From Actinoplanes couchii (GTDB lineage: Bacteria > Actinomycetota > Actinomycetes > Mycobacteriales > Micromonosporaceae): 39,706 nt of DNA. The notes beneath the pieces were generated by a model that saw nothing but the letters and a program-made list of their open reading frames with translations, ran no database searches and was not told the DNA's origin. The stretch spans positions 1 through 39,706 of the forward strand of contig NZ_BOMG01000058.1 of assembly GCF_016862075.1 (NCBI RefSeq), in the 5' to 3' direction. Each line of letters opens with the position of its first letter. Position 1 is the stretch's first letter. This document shows, piece after piece, positions 1-8,440 of this stretch. The position numbers and the translations under genes were made by a program.

Positions 1-49
1 CGGGGGAATCGGGGCGGGTGTGTGGGGTTTTGCTGGGTAAGTTGATCTC

Positions 50-928
50 ATGAGCATTGGGTTCGGGGTATTCGTGCCTCAAGGGTGGCGTATGGATCTG
101 GTCGAGATTGACGACCCGGTCGAGCAGTACGAGGCCATGACGGCGGTGGCGAAGCTTGCCGATGCCGGGCCGTGGGACAGCGTGTGGGTCTACGACCATT
201 TTCATACCGTTCCGGAGCCGACCGTCAACAGTGTGTTCGAGGCCTGGACCGTCACGTCGACGCTGTCGCGGGACACCAGCCGGGTGAACATCGGGCAGAT
301 GGTCGGGTGTAACGGCTACCGGCATCCGGCGCTGTACGCCAAGATCGCCTCCACGGTGGATGTGGCCAGCCACGGGCGGCTCTACGCGGGCCTCGGCGCC
401 GGCTGGTACGAGCACGAATGGAAGGCGTACGGCTACGAGTGGGCCGAGGTTCCGGAGCGGATGGCCGCGTTCCGGGAGGCGGTCGAGGTGGTGCACAAGA
501 TGTGGACCGAGGAGCGCCCGGTCTTCGAGGGCAGGCACTACCGCATCGATCAGCCGATCAACGAGCCGAAGGGGGTCCGCAAGCCGCACCCGTCGCTCTG
601 GCTGGGCGGCGGCGGCGAGAAGGTGACGTTGAAGCTGGTGGCGAAGTATGCCGACGGCTGCAATTTCGGCAACGGTGACCCGGAGGTGTTCCGGCAGAAG
701 GCGGCGGTGCTGCGCTCGCACTGCGAGAAGCTGGACCGCGACTACGACCGGATCAAGAAGTCGACGAGCATCACGTTCGACCCGGCCGAGTCGACGGCCG
801 CGACGATCGAGAAGGTGGAGCGCCTGGCCGAGGCGGGCGCCGACTACTTCATCGTCTACATCCCGCGGGTCGCCTACGACCACGAGCCGCTGCAGCGTTT
901 CGCCGAAGAGGTGATCCCCAGGTTCTAG
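50..928 (+). CDS. LLM-class F420-dependent oxidoreductase
   Basis: This is a 292-residue luciferase-like monooxygenase (LLM) fold protein. Members of this actinobacterial group use coenzyme F420, or sometimes FMN, in hydride transfer; the substrate cannot be read from the sequence. The family hallmarks are the N-terminal FGVFVPQG strand, the VWVYDHF motif near residue 47, the segment GLGAGWYEHE near residue 115 followed by YGYEW, and the glycine-rich LWLGGGGEK near residue 184. The length is normal for single-domain family members, and the ORF reads cleanly from ATG to stop. The start at 50 has only a weak purine stretch upstream (ggtaag). The next gene is on the same strand about 80 bp downstream and is not obviously related in function, so an operon is uncertain. 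Confidence 0.85.
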   Translation: MSIGFGVFVPQGWRMDLVEIDDPVEQYEAMTAVAKLADAGPWDSVWVYDHFHTVPEPTVNSVFEAWTVTSTLSRDTSRVNIGQMVGCNGYRHPALYAKIASTVDVASHGRLYAGLGAGWYEHEWKAYGYEWAEVPERMAAFREAVEVVHKMWTEERPVFEGRHYRIDQPINEPKGVRKPHPSLWLGGGGEKVTLKLVAKYADGCNFGNGDPEVFRQKAAVLRSHCEKLDRDYDRIKKSTSITFDPAESTAATIEKVERLAEAGADYFIVYIPRVAYDHEPLQRFAEEVIPRF

Positions 929-1006
929 AAGACGGCGGGGTGAATTGTTGCCGCCGACGTCGCGAACTCCCTTGTGGAGCGGCCTCCGCCGTGGCCAATC
1001 TGCAGA

Positions 1007-2605
1007 ATGCGCTGGGATCTACAGGACGTCATCGCCGTGGTGGGCGTGGTGGTGCCGCTTGTCGCGTTCGTGTGGGAGTTCGCGATCGTCCGCCGCAAGA
1101 GGCTGGGCTACCGGGTGCAGATGGACACCCCGGCGGCCAGCCCGGCCCATCCGACGGATTCGTCGGTGCTGGCCGGCCTGCAGAAGGGTGCGGCGGAGGG
1201 CGACCGGGGTCTGAACGATCCGTCGTTCGTGGTGCTGCGGATCGAGAACGCGGGCTGGACCGAGATCGTCTCGAGTGACTACCTGGCCGACGATCAGCAC
1301 CCGACCGGCATCCAGGTGACGTTCCCGGGCCGGCGCGTGATCGACGCGGCGCTGGGTGACGTCAGCCAGAAGGAGCTGGAGGTCTTCTTCTTCGCCGACG
1401 AGAGCGGCCATGTGGTGACGACGCGTGGCTACGGCATCAGCAACCAGACCAGACCCGGCGGTGTGGTACGCCTGCCGAAGGTGAAGCTGAACCCCCGCGC
1501 GTTCTACAAGGTGCTCGTGCTGCTGGAGCGGATGCCGGGCAACACGGCCGAGAAGTTCGCGGATCCGACGTTCCACGCCGATGTGAGCGGACGGCACAAC
1601 CGCTGGATCGACCGGCTGGCGAAGATCCAGCTGGACCGGACCGAGAGCCACACCTTCGCGTCCCGTCCGGCGCTGATCGGTATCGGTCTGCTGGCGGCGG
1701 CGGTGCTGGCCCAGTCCGGTCTGATCCTGTTCCGCGACGACGTCCGCCCGCCGATGGATTGTGTGTCCGGCAGCCTGACCCTGCACGGTTCGACCGCGTT
1801 CCGTCCGGCGATCACCGAGGCCGCCGAACGGTACGTGGAGCTGTGCCGGGGCAGCGACGCGAGGATCCCGATCGACGACCGTACCTTCCTGGGCAGTCTG
1901 GAGGGCATCAACCAGCTGGAGACCGCGGGCACCGACGCGGTCGGCGACCATCTGGCGTTCAGCGACGGCACCGCTGACGCCTCCCATGCGAAACTGCTGC
2001 CGCACCCGATCGCCTACGGGGTGTACACCCTGGTCGCCCACAAGGACGTCCAGGTGTTCAACCTGTCGACCACCCAGATTCAAAAGATCTTCTCCGGTAC
2101 GCCGGTCAACTGGTCCGAGATGGGCGGCCCGGACCTGCCGATCAAGGTGATCAAGCGCCCGCCGGGTTCGGGCACCCGGACCGCCCTGGAGCAGCGGGTG
2201 CTGGCCGGGAAGCTGATGCCACAGGAGACGGTCACCGACTGCCGGGCGATGGGCCGGGATCAGTTCGGTATCTGCCAGGCGCAGACCACCCGGGAGTTGC
2301 TCGATCTGGTCGGCAGCATCCCGGGGGCGATCGGGTACAGCGAGGTGCGCAGCGCGGCGGCCGGCAAGGGCGTGGCGGGCATCCGGATCGACAACCAGGA
2401 GACGACGCTCGACGGGGTCGAGAAGGGCCGGTACCCGTACTGGCAGACCGAGTTCGTCTACTCGTACGGCGAGCTCCCTCCGGATTCGATCGGCGCCGCG
2501 TTCCTGCGTTTCCTGCGTACCCAGGAAGGCATGGACATCCTCCGCAAGGCCGGCAACCGCCCGTGCGCGGAGACGCCGCGCATGCTGACCTGCGAGCCGA
2601 AATAG
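1007..2605 (+). CDS. Two-TM membrane protein with C-terminal PstS-like substrate-binding domain
   Basis: The protein is about 532 residues from the ATG at 1007; a GTG at 974 would add 11 residues before the first hydrophobic segment. TM1 (about residues 4-25) is followed by a basic RRKR stretch, so the next ~190 residues are predicted to be cytoplasmic. TM2 (about 219-242) leads to a C-terminal periplasmic-binding fold. That fold begins with LTLHGSTAF and carries a PPGSGTRTALE loop and an IPGAIGYSEV motif, all typical of PstS-like phosphate-binding proteins. Ordinary PstS proteins are secreted lipoproteins, so a tethered binding domain linked to a cytoplasmic domain is unusual. No pstCAB transporter genes are adjacent. 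A sensory or scaffolding role is inference; phosphate as the ligand is not proven. Confidence 0.7.
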   Translation: MRWDLQDVIAVVGVVVPLVAFVWEFAIVRRKRLGYRVQMDTPAASPAHPTDSSVLAGLQKGAAEGDRGLNDPSFVVLRIENAGWTEIVSSDYLADDQHPTGIQVTFPGRRVIDAALGDVSQKELEVFFFADESGHVVTTRGYGISNQTRPGGVVRLPKVKLNPRAFYKVLVLLERMPGNTAEKFADPTFHADVSGRHNRWIDRLAKIQLDRTESHTFASRPALIGIGLLAAAVLAQSGLILFRDDVRPPMDCVSGSLTLHGSTAFRPAITEAAERYVELCRGSDARIPIDDRTFLGSLEGINQLETAGTDAVGDHLAFSDGTADASHAKLLPHPIAYGVYTLVAHKDVQVFNLSTTQIQKIFSGTPVNWSEMGGPDLPIKVIKRPPGSGTRTALEQRVLAGKLMPQETVTDCRAMGRDQFGICQAQTTRELLDLVGSIPGAIGYSEVRSAAAGKGVAGIRIDNQETTLDGVEKGRYPYWQTEFVYSYGELPPDSIGAAFLRFLRTQEGMDILRKAGNRPCAETPRMLTCEPK

Positions 2606-2618
2606 CACCGATCGCGAT

Positions 2619-2632
2619 TGGGAGCGGTACCA
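2619..2632. promoter_or_regulatory. Degenerate CebR-type box (weak candidate)
   Basis: The 14-mer TGGGAGCGGTACCA matches 12 of 14 positions of TGGGAGCGCTCCCA, the operator known for actinobacterial cellobiose regulators of the CebR type. It lies about 100 bp upstream of the LacI-family gene. Both mismatches fall in one half-site, so it may be coincidence. Confidence 0.25.
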
Positions 2633-2688
2633 CCGGGACCAGGCATTTCTCGGTACGCCGCGGCATGGCAGAATTCCGGTGCCGGTTT

Positions 2689-2701
2689 CCGAAAGTTGCA
2701 G
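2689..2701. promoter_or_regulatory. Degenerate LacI-type operator upstream of the LacI gene
   Basis: CCGAAAGTTGCAG matches 11 of 13 positions of the palindrome CCGAAA-S-TTTCGG found at 10707-10719 and 10879-10891. It sits 33 bp upstream of the regulator's start codon, where an autoregulatory operator would be expected. The left half-site is intact and the right one is degenerate. Confidence 0.45.
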
Positions 2702-2733
2702 CCTAGATGGGCCGGCGGTAAGGAGCCTTCCCC

Positions 2734-3747
2734 GTGGCGTCTGGCAGAGGACGAGTGACCATCGCGGCCATCGCGGAAGCGGCGGGGGTGTCCGTCCCGA
2801 CGGTGTCCCGGGTGCTCAACGGGCGGTCCGACGTCTCCCCCGGCACCCGTGAGATGATCGAACGACTGTTGCGAGAGCACGATTACCGGCCCCGCAACTC
2901 TCGGCATTCCGGGCGCGCCCGTCTGGTGGATCTGGTCTTCAACGACCTGGACAGCCCGTGGGCCCTGGAGCTGGTGCGCGGTGTGGAGGACGTGACGCAC
3001 GCCGCCGGCGTCGGGACGGTGGTGTCCCAGGTGCACCGGCGCAGCAGCGCGACCCGGCAGTGGCTGCAGAATCTGCGGGCCCGCGCGTCGGACGGCGTCA
3101 TCTTCGTGACGTCCGATGTGGCCGAGCCGGTGCACAGCGAGCTGCACCGCCTCAAGGTCCCGGTGGTGATCATCGACCCGGCCGGTGGGGTGGCCGCCGA
3201 GGTGCCGACGATCGGGGCGACGAACTGGTCGGGTGGGCGTACCGCAACCGATCATCTTCTGGAATTGGGGCATCGCCGGATCGGTTTTGTGGCCGGCCCA
3301 CGGGAGTTGTTGTGCAGCCGGGCCCGGTTGGACGGCTACCGGTCGGCGATGGAGGCCGCCGGGGTCCGTGTCGACGAGGAGCTGATCACCACCGGTGACT
3401 TCCGGCACGAGGCGGGTTTCCTGGCCGGCAACCGCCTGCTGGATCTGGCGGAGCCGCCGACGGCGATCTTCGCGTCCAGCGACCTGATGGCGCTGGGTGT
3501 GTGCGAGGCGGCCCGGCGGCGCGGCGTCCGGGTGCCGGACCAGCTGAGCGTGGTCGGTTTCGACGACCTGCCGGAGTCGCGCTGGGCGTCCCCGCCACTG
3601 ACCACGGTCCGTCAGCCGCTGGCCGAGATGGGTGCCCTCGCCGCGCGCACCGTCCTGCGGTTGTCGCGGGGCGAGGCGATCGAGACGCCCCGGGTGGAGC
3701 TGGTCACCCGCCTGGAGGTCCGGGAGAGCACCGCGCCGCTCGGATGA
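2734..3747 (+). CDS. LacI-family transcriptional regulator (probable xylo-oligosaccharide/beta-glucoside repressor)
   Basis: The protein has 337 residues, the usual LacI length. Residues 4-50 hold the helix-turn-helix (VTIAAIAEAAGVSVPTVSRV) and the hinge helix region (VLNGRSDVSPGTRE). The rest is a type-1 periplasmic-binding fold for the effector sugar, including TAIFASSDLMALGV and the VPDQLSVVGFDDLP segment typical of the family. The GTG start is supported by AAGGAG about 9 nt upstream. A degenerate copy of the 13-bp palindrome seen at the sugar importer and GH3 gene lies at 2689-2701, suggesting autoregulation and control of that divergon 8 kb away. The palindrome resembles the GAAA-N-TTTC element known upstream of Streptomyces xylanase/bxl genes, so a BxlR-like role is likely; the effector is inferred. 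Confidence 0.88.
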   Translation: MASGRGRVTIAAIAEAAGVSVPTVSRVLNGRSDVSPGTREMIERLLREHDYRPRNSRHSGRARLVDLVFNDLDSPWALELVRGVEDVTHAAGVGTVVSQVHRRSSATRQWLQNLRARASDGVIFVTSDVAEPVHSELHRLKVPVVIIDPAGGVAAEVPTIGATNWSGGRTATDHLLELGHRRIGFVAGPRELLCSRARLDGYRSAMEAAGVRVDEELITTGDFRHEAGFLAGNRLLDLAEPPTAIFASSDLMALGVCEAARRRGVRVPDQLSVVGFDDLPESRWASPPLTTVRQPLAEMGALAARTVLRLSRGEAIETPRVELVTRLEVRESTAPLG

Positions 3748-3805
3748 TCAAGGCCCGGCCGTTCTCTGGATATTGGACTGTCGGCGGCGCCGATACCTTG
3801 TGCCG

Positions 3806-5893
3806 GTGCCGACCCAGACTCGACAGACACACGCGTTCCGGGCCCTTCTGGTGGCCGGCGGCCAGGCGGTGTCCGGCGCGCTGACCAGGGCAGCGCGGGA
3901 GATCGACGGGCAGATCGGCGGCGGTGACCACGACCGGATGCTCGGCGAGGCCGTCGCCTACCTGCGTCACACCGCGGCCCGGTTGACGGCGGTCGGCGAG
4001 TCCCTTGCGGACCGTGACGTCGAGCGGCCGTTCCGGGTCGTCCTGATGGGCCGGACCATGGCCGGCAAGAGCACGCTGTTCGAGTACCTGTCGGCCGGTG
4101 ACGGGGCCCGGGTCGGCGACGGCAGCCAGCGGTTCTCCCGGGATTCCTGTGTCCGCACGGCGGGCGGCATCGGCGTCGAGATCGTCGACACCCCGGGGGT
4201 CGGCGCGATGGACGGCCGGGAGGACTACGAGGTCGCGTTCGGGCAGGTCGCCGACGCGGATCTGATCCTCTGGGTGGCCACCACCCAGGCGACCCAGGAG
4301 CAGACCGGGCAGGCGCTCGAACGGCTGGCCGACCTGGGCAAACCGATCCTGGTGGCGCTGAACTGCCTCGCCGACGTGACCGACGAGATCAATCTGCTGG
4401 ACATGCTCGAGGAGCCCGAGCGGGTGTTCGGCGGCGACGCGGCCGGGAACCTGGCGCCGATCCGCCGTCACCTGCTGCGTGCCGGTGGGCGTTACCTCGA
4501 CGCGGTGCCGGTTCACGCCCAGGCGGCCCGGCTGGCGCTCGCCACCGGACGGGATGCCGAGGAGTCCCGCACCCTGCACATCAACAGCCGGATCGACGCC
4601 CTGACCGGCGCCCTCAGGGAGCAGGCGGAACGCACCCTCGTACAGCGGCGGGCCGTCAGTGTCTGTGACGGTCTGCGACTGGCGCTGCTGGACGTCTCCG
4701 CGGCGGTGACGGACGCCGAGGCCACGGCGTCCGCGGCGCTCACCGCCGCGATGGGAATGCAGCTGGAGTTCCGCCGGCGCGCGTTCCGCCGGGTCGACGA
4801 CGCTTTCGACGACCTGACCGCCGCCTTCGCGGCAGCCGTCACCGCCCGGGAGCGCTGGGCCGAGAGTGTCGACGTCGACCAGGACACCGACGAGATCAAC
4901 AAGCGGCTGGCCGCGGAGATCGACACCCTCCGCGCGGAACTCGAACAGGCGGTCACCGCCACCGGGGGACGGCTGGCATCCGACCTGCAGGGCATCGCGG
5001 TGGACGTCTCCCAGGACTGGACCGGATTCGGCGCCGGCGCCTTCCGCGATCTCGGCGGCCGGGGCGCGGCCTGGGGCAACCGGGCGGTCAAGACCGGCGG
5101 ACGGCTCGCCGCGGGCCTGGGCGGGATGGTCCTCGGCGCGAAGGCGGGCGCGGTCGCCGGCTCCTTCCTGGGGCCCGGCCTGGGCACCGCGGTCGGCGTG
5201 GTCGCCGGTGGCATGGTCGGGCTCGTCTCCACCGTGCTCGGCGTGGACAAGCTCATCGACTGGATCGGTGACCGGAGTTTCCGCAGCGCCACCGAGATCC
5301 GCGAGCGCCGCCGCCGCATGGTCCGCGATCAGATGGTGGAGCTGCTCAAGAACCTCCGGGACGACCTGGGCCCGGCGGCCGACCGGGTCCGCCAGGACTG
5401 GCGGGGCGCGGTCGAGGACGAGGTCACCCGCCAGTACGCGGCGGTCGCCGTGCTCGAACGGTCCGTCACGGTCCTGCGACGCGTCACCAGGGAGACGATC
5501 GAACCGGCACTGACCAGGATCGACACCGAACTCGCCCGCGAACTGCTGCGCCACACCGGCCGCGACGACCTGGCGCAGGCCGTCGTCCGGGCGACCCGGT
5601 GGCGGGGCGCCGGCATCGCGGTGGAGCTGCCGGAGCCGGACTTCCACGCTCTCGTACGTTCCCCGGCGACCGAGTGTGTGGAACGGATCGTGCCCACCTC
5701 GGCGGACGGCGGCGCGCTCCAGATCATCAGGGGCCTGGCGGACCGCGAGGTGACCGTGCACGGCACCGGCCCGGACCGCCTGGAGGTCGCCCTGGACGAG
5801 CCGGTGGATCCCGGGGTCCGGGAAGCATGGCAGGCACTCGCCCGGGTGCACACCGGAGTCGATGTGAAGATCACCGAAGGAGCCTCAGCGTGA
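3806..5893 (+). CDS. Dynamin-like GTPase, first of a tandem pair
   Basis: This is a large GTPase of about 695 residues. The P-loop GRTMAGKS is at residues 82-89, the G3 motif DTPGVG near 128, and a G4-like NCLAD near 186; the last departs from the canonical (N/T)KxD. The C-terminal half is helical with an Ala/Gly-rich hydrophobic stretch at about 432-480 (GGMVLGAKAGAVAG and following), suited to membrane insertion. That layout of GTPase head, helical stalk and membrane paddle is characteristic of bacterial dynamin-like proteins, which remodel or protect membranes. Two GTG starts, 3800 and 3806, are equally plausible; no convincing ribosome binding site precedes either. The reading frame continues upstream to 3632 but overlaps the LacI gene there and is not protein-like. 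The gene overlaps its partner by 4 bp, so the pair is surely co-translated. Confidence 0.8.
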   Translation: MPTQTRQTHAFRALLVAGGQAVSGALTRAAREIDGQIGGGDHDRMLGEAVAYLRHTAARLTAVGESLADRDVERPFRVVLMGRTMAGKSTLFEYLSAGDGARVGDGSQRFSRDSCVRTAGGIGVEIVDTPGVGAMDGREDYEVAFGQVADADLILWVATTQATQEQTGQALERLADLGKPILVALNCLADVTDEINLLDMLEEPERVFGGDAAGNLAPIRRHLLRAGGRYLDAVPVHAQAARLALATGRDAEESRTLHINSRIDALTGALREQAERTLVQRRAVSVCDGLRLALLDVSAAVTDAEATASAALTAAMGMQLEFRRRAFRRVDDAFDDLTAAFAAAVTARERWAESVDVDQDTDEINKRLAAEIDTLRAELEQAVTATGGRLASDLQGIAVDVSQDWTGFGAGAFRDLGGRGAAWGNRAVKTGGRLAAGLGGMVLGAKAGAVAGSFLGPGLGTAVGVVAGGMVGLVSTVLGVDKLIDWIGDRSFRSATEIRERRRRMVRDQMVELLKNLRDDLGPAADRVRQDWRGAVEDEVTRQYAAVAVLERSVTVLRRVTRETIEPALTRIDTELARELLRHTGRDDLAQAVVRATRWRGAGIAVELPEPDFHALVRSPATECVERIVPTSADGGALQIIRGLADREVTVHGTGPDRLEVALDEPVDPGVREAWQALARVHTGVDVKITEGASA

Positions 5894-7590
5894 CGAACGT
5901 TCTCGTGCACGAACTGCCCGCACGTGCGCGGGAGCTGATGTCGCGCCTGCAAGACGTGCTGCGGTCGGATGACAGAGCCACAGAGTTGCTCGCCCGCGCG
6001 CGCCTGCAGTCCCGGGACCGACCGCGGATGGTGCTCACCGGCCAGTTCAGCAGCGGCAAGTCGAGCCTGATCAAGGCGCTGACCGACGGCGCCGTGGATC
6101 CGGTCGTCGACGCGGACATCGCCACCGACACCGTCACCGAGTACGAGTGGGACGCCGCGGTGGTGCTGGTCGACACCCCGGGGGTCCAGTCGGGTCTGCG
6201 TAATCACGACGAGCTGGCCGTCAGCGCGATCGGTGACGCGGACTTCGTCCTGTTCGTCATCACGGTGAACCTCTTCGACGACGCGTCCCGGGACTACCTG
6301 CAGCACCTGGCGAACGGTCTGCGGCTGGCCGGCCAGATGATCGTGGTGATCACCCAGGCCGGCAAGCTGTCCGCGGGCGACGGGGTCCGGGAGAAGGCGG
6401 TCCACGACGCGCTCGGCACGCCGGCGTTCACCCTGCCGATCGCGGAGGTCGACTCCGTCTACTACCTGCGGAGTCTGGACGGCGGTTCGCGGGCCGATCT
6501 GCTGCGCACCCGGTCCGGCATCGACGGTCTGCGGGAGCGGATCAACCGGATCAGCGCGGACGGGGGACAGCTGGCGCAACTCCGGCAGCCGCTGCACCTG
6601 ATCCGTCAGCTCTGCGACGAGGCCCAGCAGCTGTTCGCCGACGACCCGCGGGCGCAGACCGCGCTCGGTCTGCTGGCCGCGCAGCGGGCCGCGATCTCCG
6701 AGCGCCGTCACATGATCGAGCAGTCGCTGGTGGCGGCCGAGTCGGCGTTCACCTCGGCGTGCCTGGCCGACGCGACGGCGTTCGCCGACACGGTGATGGG
6801 CCTGCCCGGCGATGCCGTGCCCGCCGCGGAGACGCGGCTGTGGGAGGCGCTGGACCGGCATTTCGAACGGTTCGCCCACGCGATCAACAGGTTGACCGAG
6901 ATGCAGTTCGACAAGCTGACCGAACGGATGCTGGAGATCGGCGACAGCAACCGGGCCCGGCAGCTGCTGGTCTCCGGCGACGTCGCCCTGGAGACCCCGG
7001 ACGGCGTGCGGCTCGGCTCCCCGGCCGGGCCCCTGCACGAACGGCTCGGCGCGGGAGTGGACTGGCGCCTGGTCACTGATCAGATCAGCAAGGGCCGGCA
7101 GTGGTGGGGCGCCGGGGACGGCTTGCGGAACGCGTCGGGATCGACCGGCCACACGGTCGTCAAGGAGGTCGGGCACCTGTTCGGCAAGAAGTTCAAGCCC
7201 TGGGAGGCGCTGAAGATCGCCGACGGCATCGGCAAGGCCGTCAAGTTCGGCGGCTACGCGCTGCAGGCCGGCCTGGCCGGGTACGAGGTCTTCCGGGAGG
7301 AACGGGCCGCGCGCCGGATCCAGATCGAGAACGAGCAGCGGCACGCGGCGATCGTCACGGAGATCATGGGGCATGCCGGCCGGATCACCGCCGACGCCCG
7401 CCGGCAGCTCTGGCAGACGATCGACCCGCCGATGGACGCGTTCCTCGCCGACAACCAGGCCGCGCAGGCGGAGATCCTGGACGCCGGTGCGGCAAGCGGC
7501 GCGGCCACCGGTGAGCTGCGCGCGATCGCGGCCGAGGCGGACCGGCTCCTGAGTGTGCGGATCACCGGGGAGGGCGATCCGCACACCTGA
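5890..7590 (+). CDS. Dynamin-like GTPase, second of a tandem pair
   Basis: This partner GTPase has 566 residues and starts at the GTG inside the GTGA overlap with the upstream GTPase (AAGGAG lies 7 nt before it). The P-loop GQFSSGKS is at 51-58 and the G3 motif DTPGV near 95. The position expected for G4 reads ITQAGK near 155 rather than TKxD, which could alter nucleotide specificity or affinity. A helical stalk follows. A weakly hydrophobic region around 437-470 (GKAVKFGGYALQAGLAGYEVF) is the best candidate for a membrane-contacting paddle. Bacterial dynamins often work as unequal side-by-side pairs, such as DynA/DynB of Streptomyces sporulation septation and IniA/IniC of mycobacteria. This pair fits that pattern, but the specific process cannot be told. 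Its stop codon shares TGATCA with the stop of the convergent permease gene. Confidence 0.8.
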   Translation: MTNVLVHELPARARELMSRLQDVLRSDDRATELLARARLQSRDRPRMVLTGQFSSGKSSLIKALTDGAVDPVVDADIATDTVTEYEWDAAVVLVDTPGVQSGLRNHDELAVSAIGDADFVLFVITVNLFDDASRDYLQHLANGLRLAGQMIVVITQAGKLSAGDGVREKAVHDALGTPAFTLPIAEVDSVYYLRSLDGGSRADLLRTRSGIDGLRERINRISADGGQLAQLRQPLHLIRQLCDEAQQLFADDPRAQTALGLLAAQRAAISERRHMIEQSLVAAESAFTSACLADATAFADTVMGLPGDAVPAAETRLWEALDRHFERFAHAINRLTEMQFDKLTERMLEIGDSNRARQLLVSGDVALETPDGVRLGSPAGPLHERLGAGVDWRLVTDQISKGRQWWGAGDGLRNASGSTGHTVVKEVGHLFGKKFKPWEALKIADGIGKAVKFGGYALQAGLAGYEVFREERAARRIQIENEQRHAAIVTEIMGHAGRITADARRQLWQTIDPPMDAFLADNQAAQAEILDAGAASGAATGELRAIAAEADRLLSVRITGEGDPHT

Positions 7591-8439
7591 TCACTTGCCG
7601 AAACCGGCGGTCAGGCCGCTCAGCAGCTGGCGGCGGCCGATCACGTACAGGGTGAGGATCGGCAGGGTGGTCAGCACCACCGAGGCCAGTACGGCGGGGA
7701 TGTTGACGCTGTACTGGCCCTGGAACTCCCAGAGCGCCAGCGGCAGCGTGCGCTGTTCCGGGCTCTGGGTGAGGATCAGCGGCAGGACGAAGCCGTTCCA
7801 CACCGTCAGGCCCTGGTAGATGGTGACCGTGACCAGGGCGGGCCGGGTCAGCGGGAAGGCCAGGCGCCACAGGGTGCCCCACTCGGTGGCCCCGTCCATC
7901 CGCATCGATTCGAAGAGTTCCTTCGGCACGTCGCGGATGAAGTTGGACAGCACCAGCACCGACAGCGGGATCGCGAACGCCAGCGAGGGCAGGATGATCG
8001 CGCCCAGGGTGTCGTACATCTGAATCTTGATGATGATCAGATAGATCGGGATGATCACCGCCTGCAGCGGGATCGCCAGGCCCATCAGGAACAGTCCGTT
8101 GACCCCGCGCAGGAACCGGCTGGCCGCCCCGCCCCGGATGATCGCGTAGCCGGCCATGAACGACATCAGCACCGCCGGGAGGACCGCGCCGAGCGTGACG
8201 ATCGTGCTGTTGGTGAAGTACCTGACGAAGTCGTTCTCCAGCACGAACCGGTAGTTCTCCAGCGTCGGCGAGGTCGGCGGCACCAGCGGGTTGGTGGAGT
8301 AGTAGTCGCCGGACACCTTGAGGCTGGTGATCACGATCCAGTAGATCGGGACGATCACGATCGCCAGCCACAGCCAGCCGGCCAGGCCACCGAGGAAGTT
8401 CCACTGCGAAAGCCGGGGGCGTTTCACCGAAGCCGCCAC
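7591..8439 (-). CDS. Carbohydrate ABC transporter permease (MalG-type)
   Basis: The protein has 282 residues and six predicted membrane segments (for example GWLWLAIVIVPIYWIVI near residue 16 and VLASVVLTTLPILTLYVI near the C-terminus). The cytoplasmic EAA-like loop is recognisable as SMRMDGATEWGTLWRLAFPL, the contact site for the ATPase. This is the inner-membrane channel subunit of a CUT1-family sugar importer. It starts with GTG one nucleotide after the stop of the upstream permease gene, so translation is coupled. No ATPase gene is in the cluster; actinobacterial CUT1 importers commonly share the MsiK ATPase encoded elsewhere. The substrate is inferred to be a beta-linked oligosaccharide from the divergent GH3 gene. 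Confidence 0.9.
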   Translation of the reverse strand: MAASVKRPRLSQWNFLGGLAGWLWLAIVIVPIYWIVITSLKVSGDYYSTNPLVPPTSPTLENYRFVLENDFVRYFTNSTIVTLGAVLPAVLMSFMAGYAIIRGGAASRFLRGVNGLFLMGLAIPLQAVIIPIYLIIIKIQMYDTLGAIILPSLAFAIPLSVLVLSNFIRDVPKELFESMRMDGATEWGTLWRLAFPLTRPALVTVTIYQGLTVWNGFVLPLILTQSPEQRTLPLALWEFQGQYSVNIPAVLASVVLTTLPILTLYVIGRRQLLSGLTAGFGK

Positions 8440-8440
8440 G

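Noticed and set aside
3704..5851. Long open frame on the minus strand opposite the first dynamin gene
   Set aside because: Its composition (His/Gln/Arg-rich, no domains) is that of a high-GC antisense frame; the plus-strand GTPase has all expected motifs.
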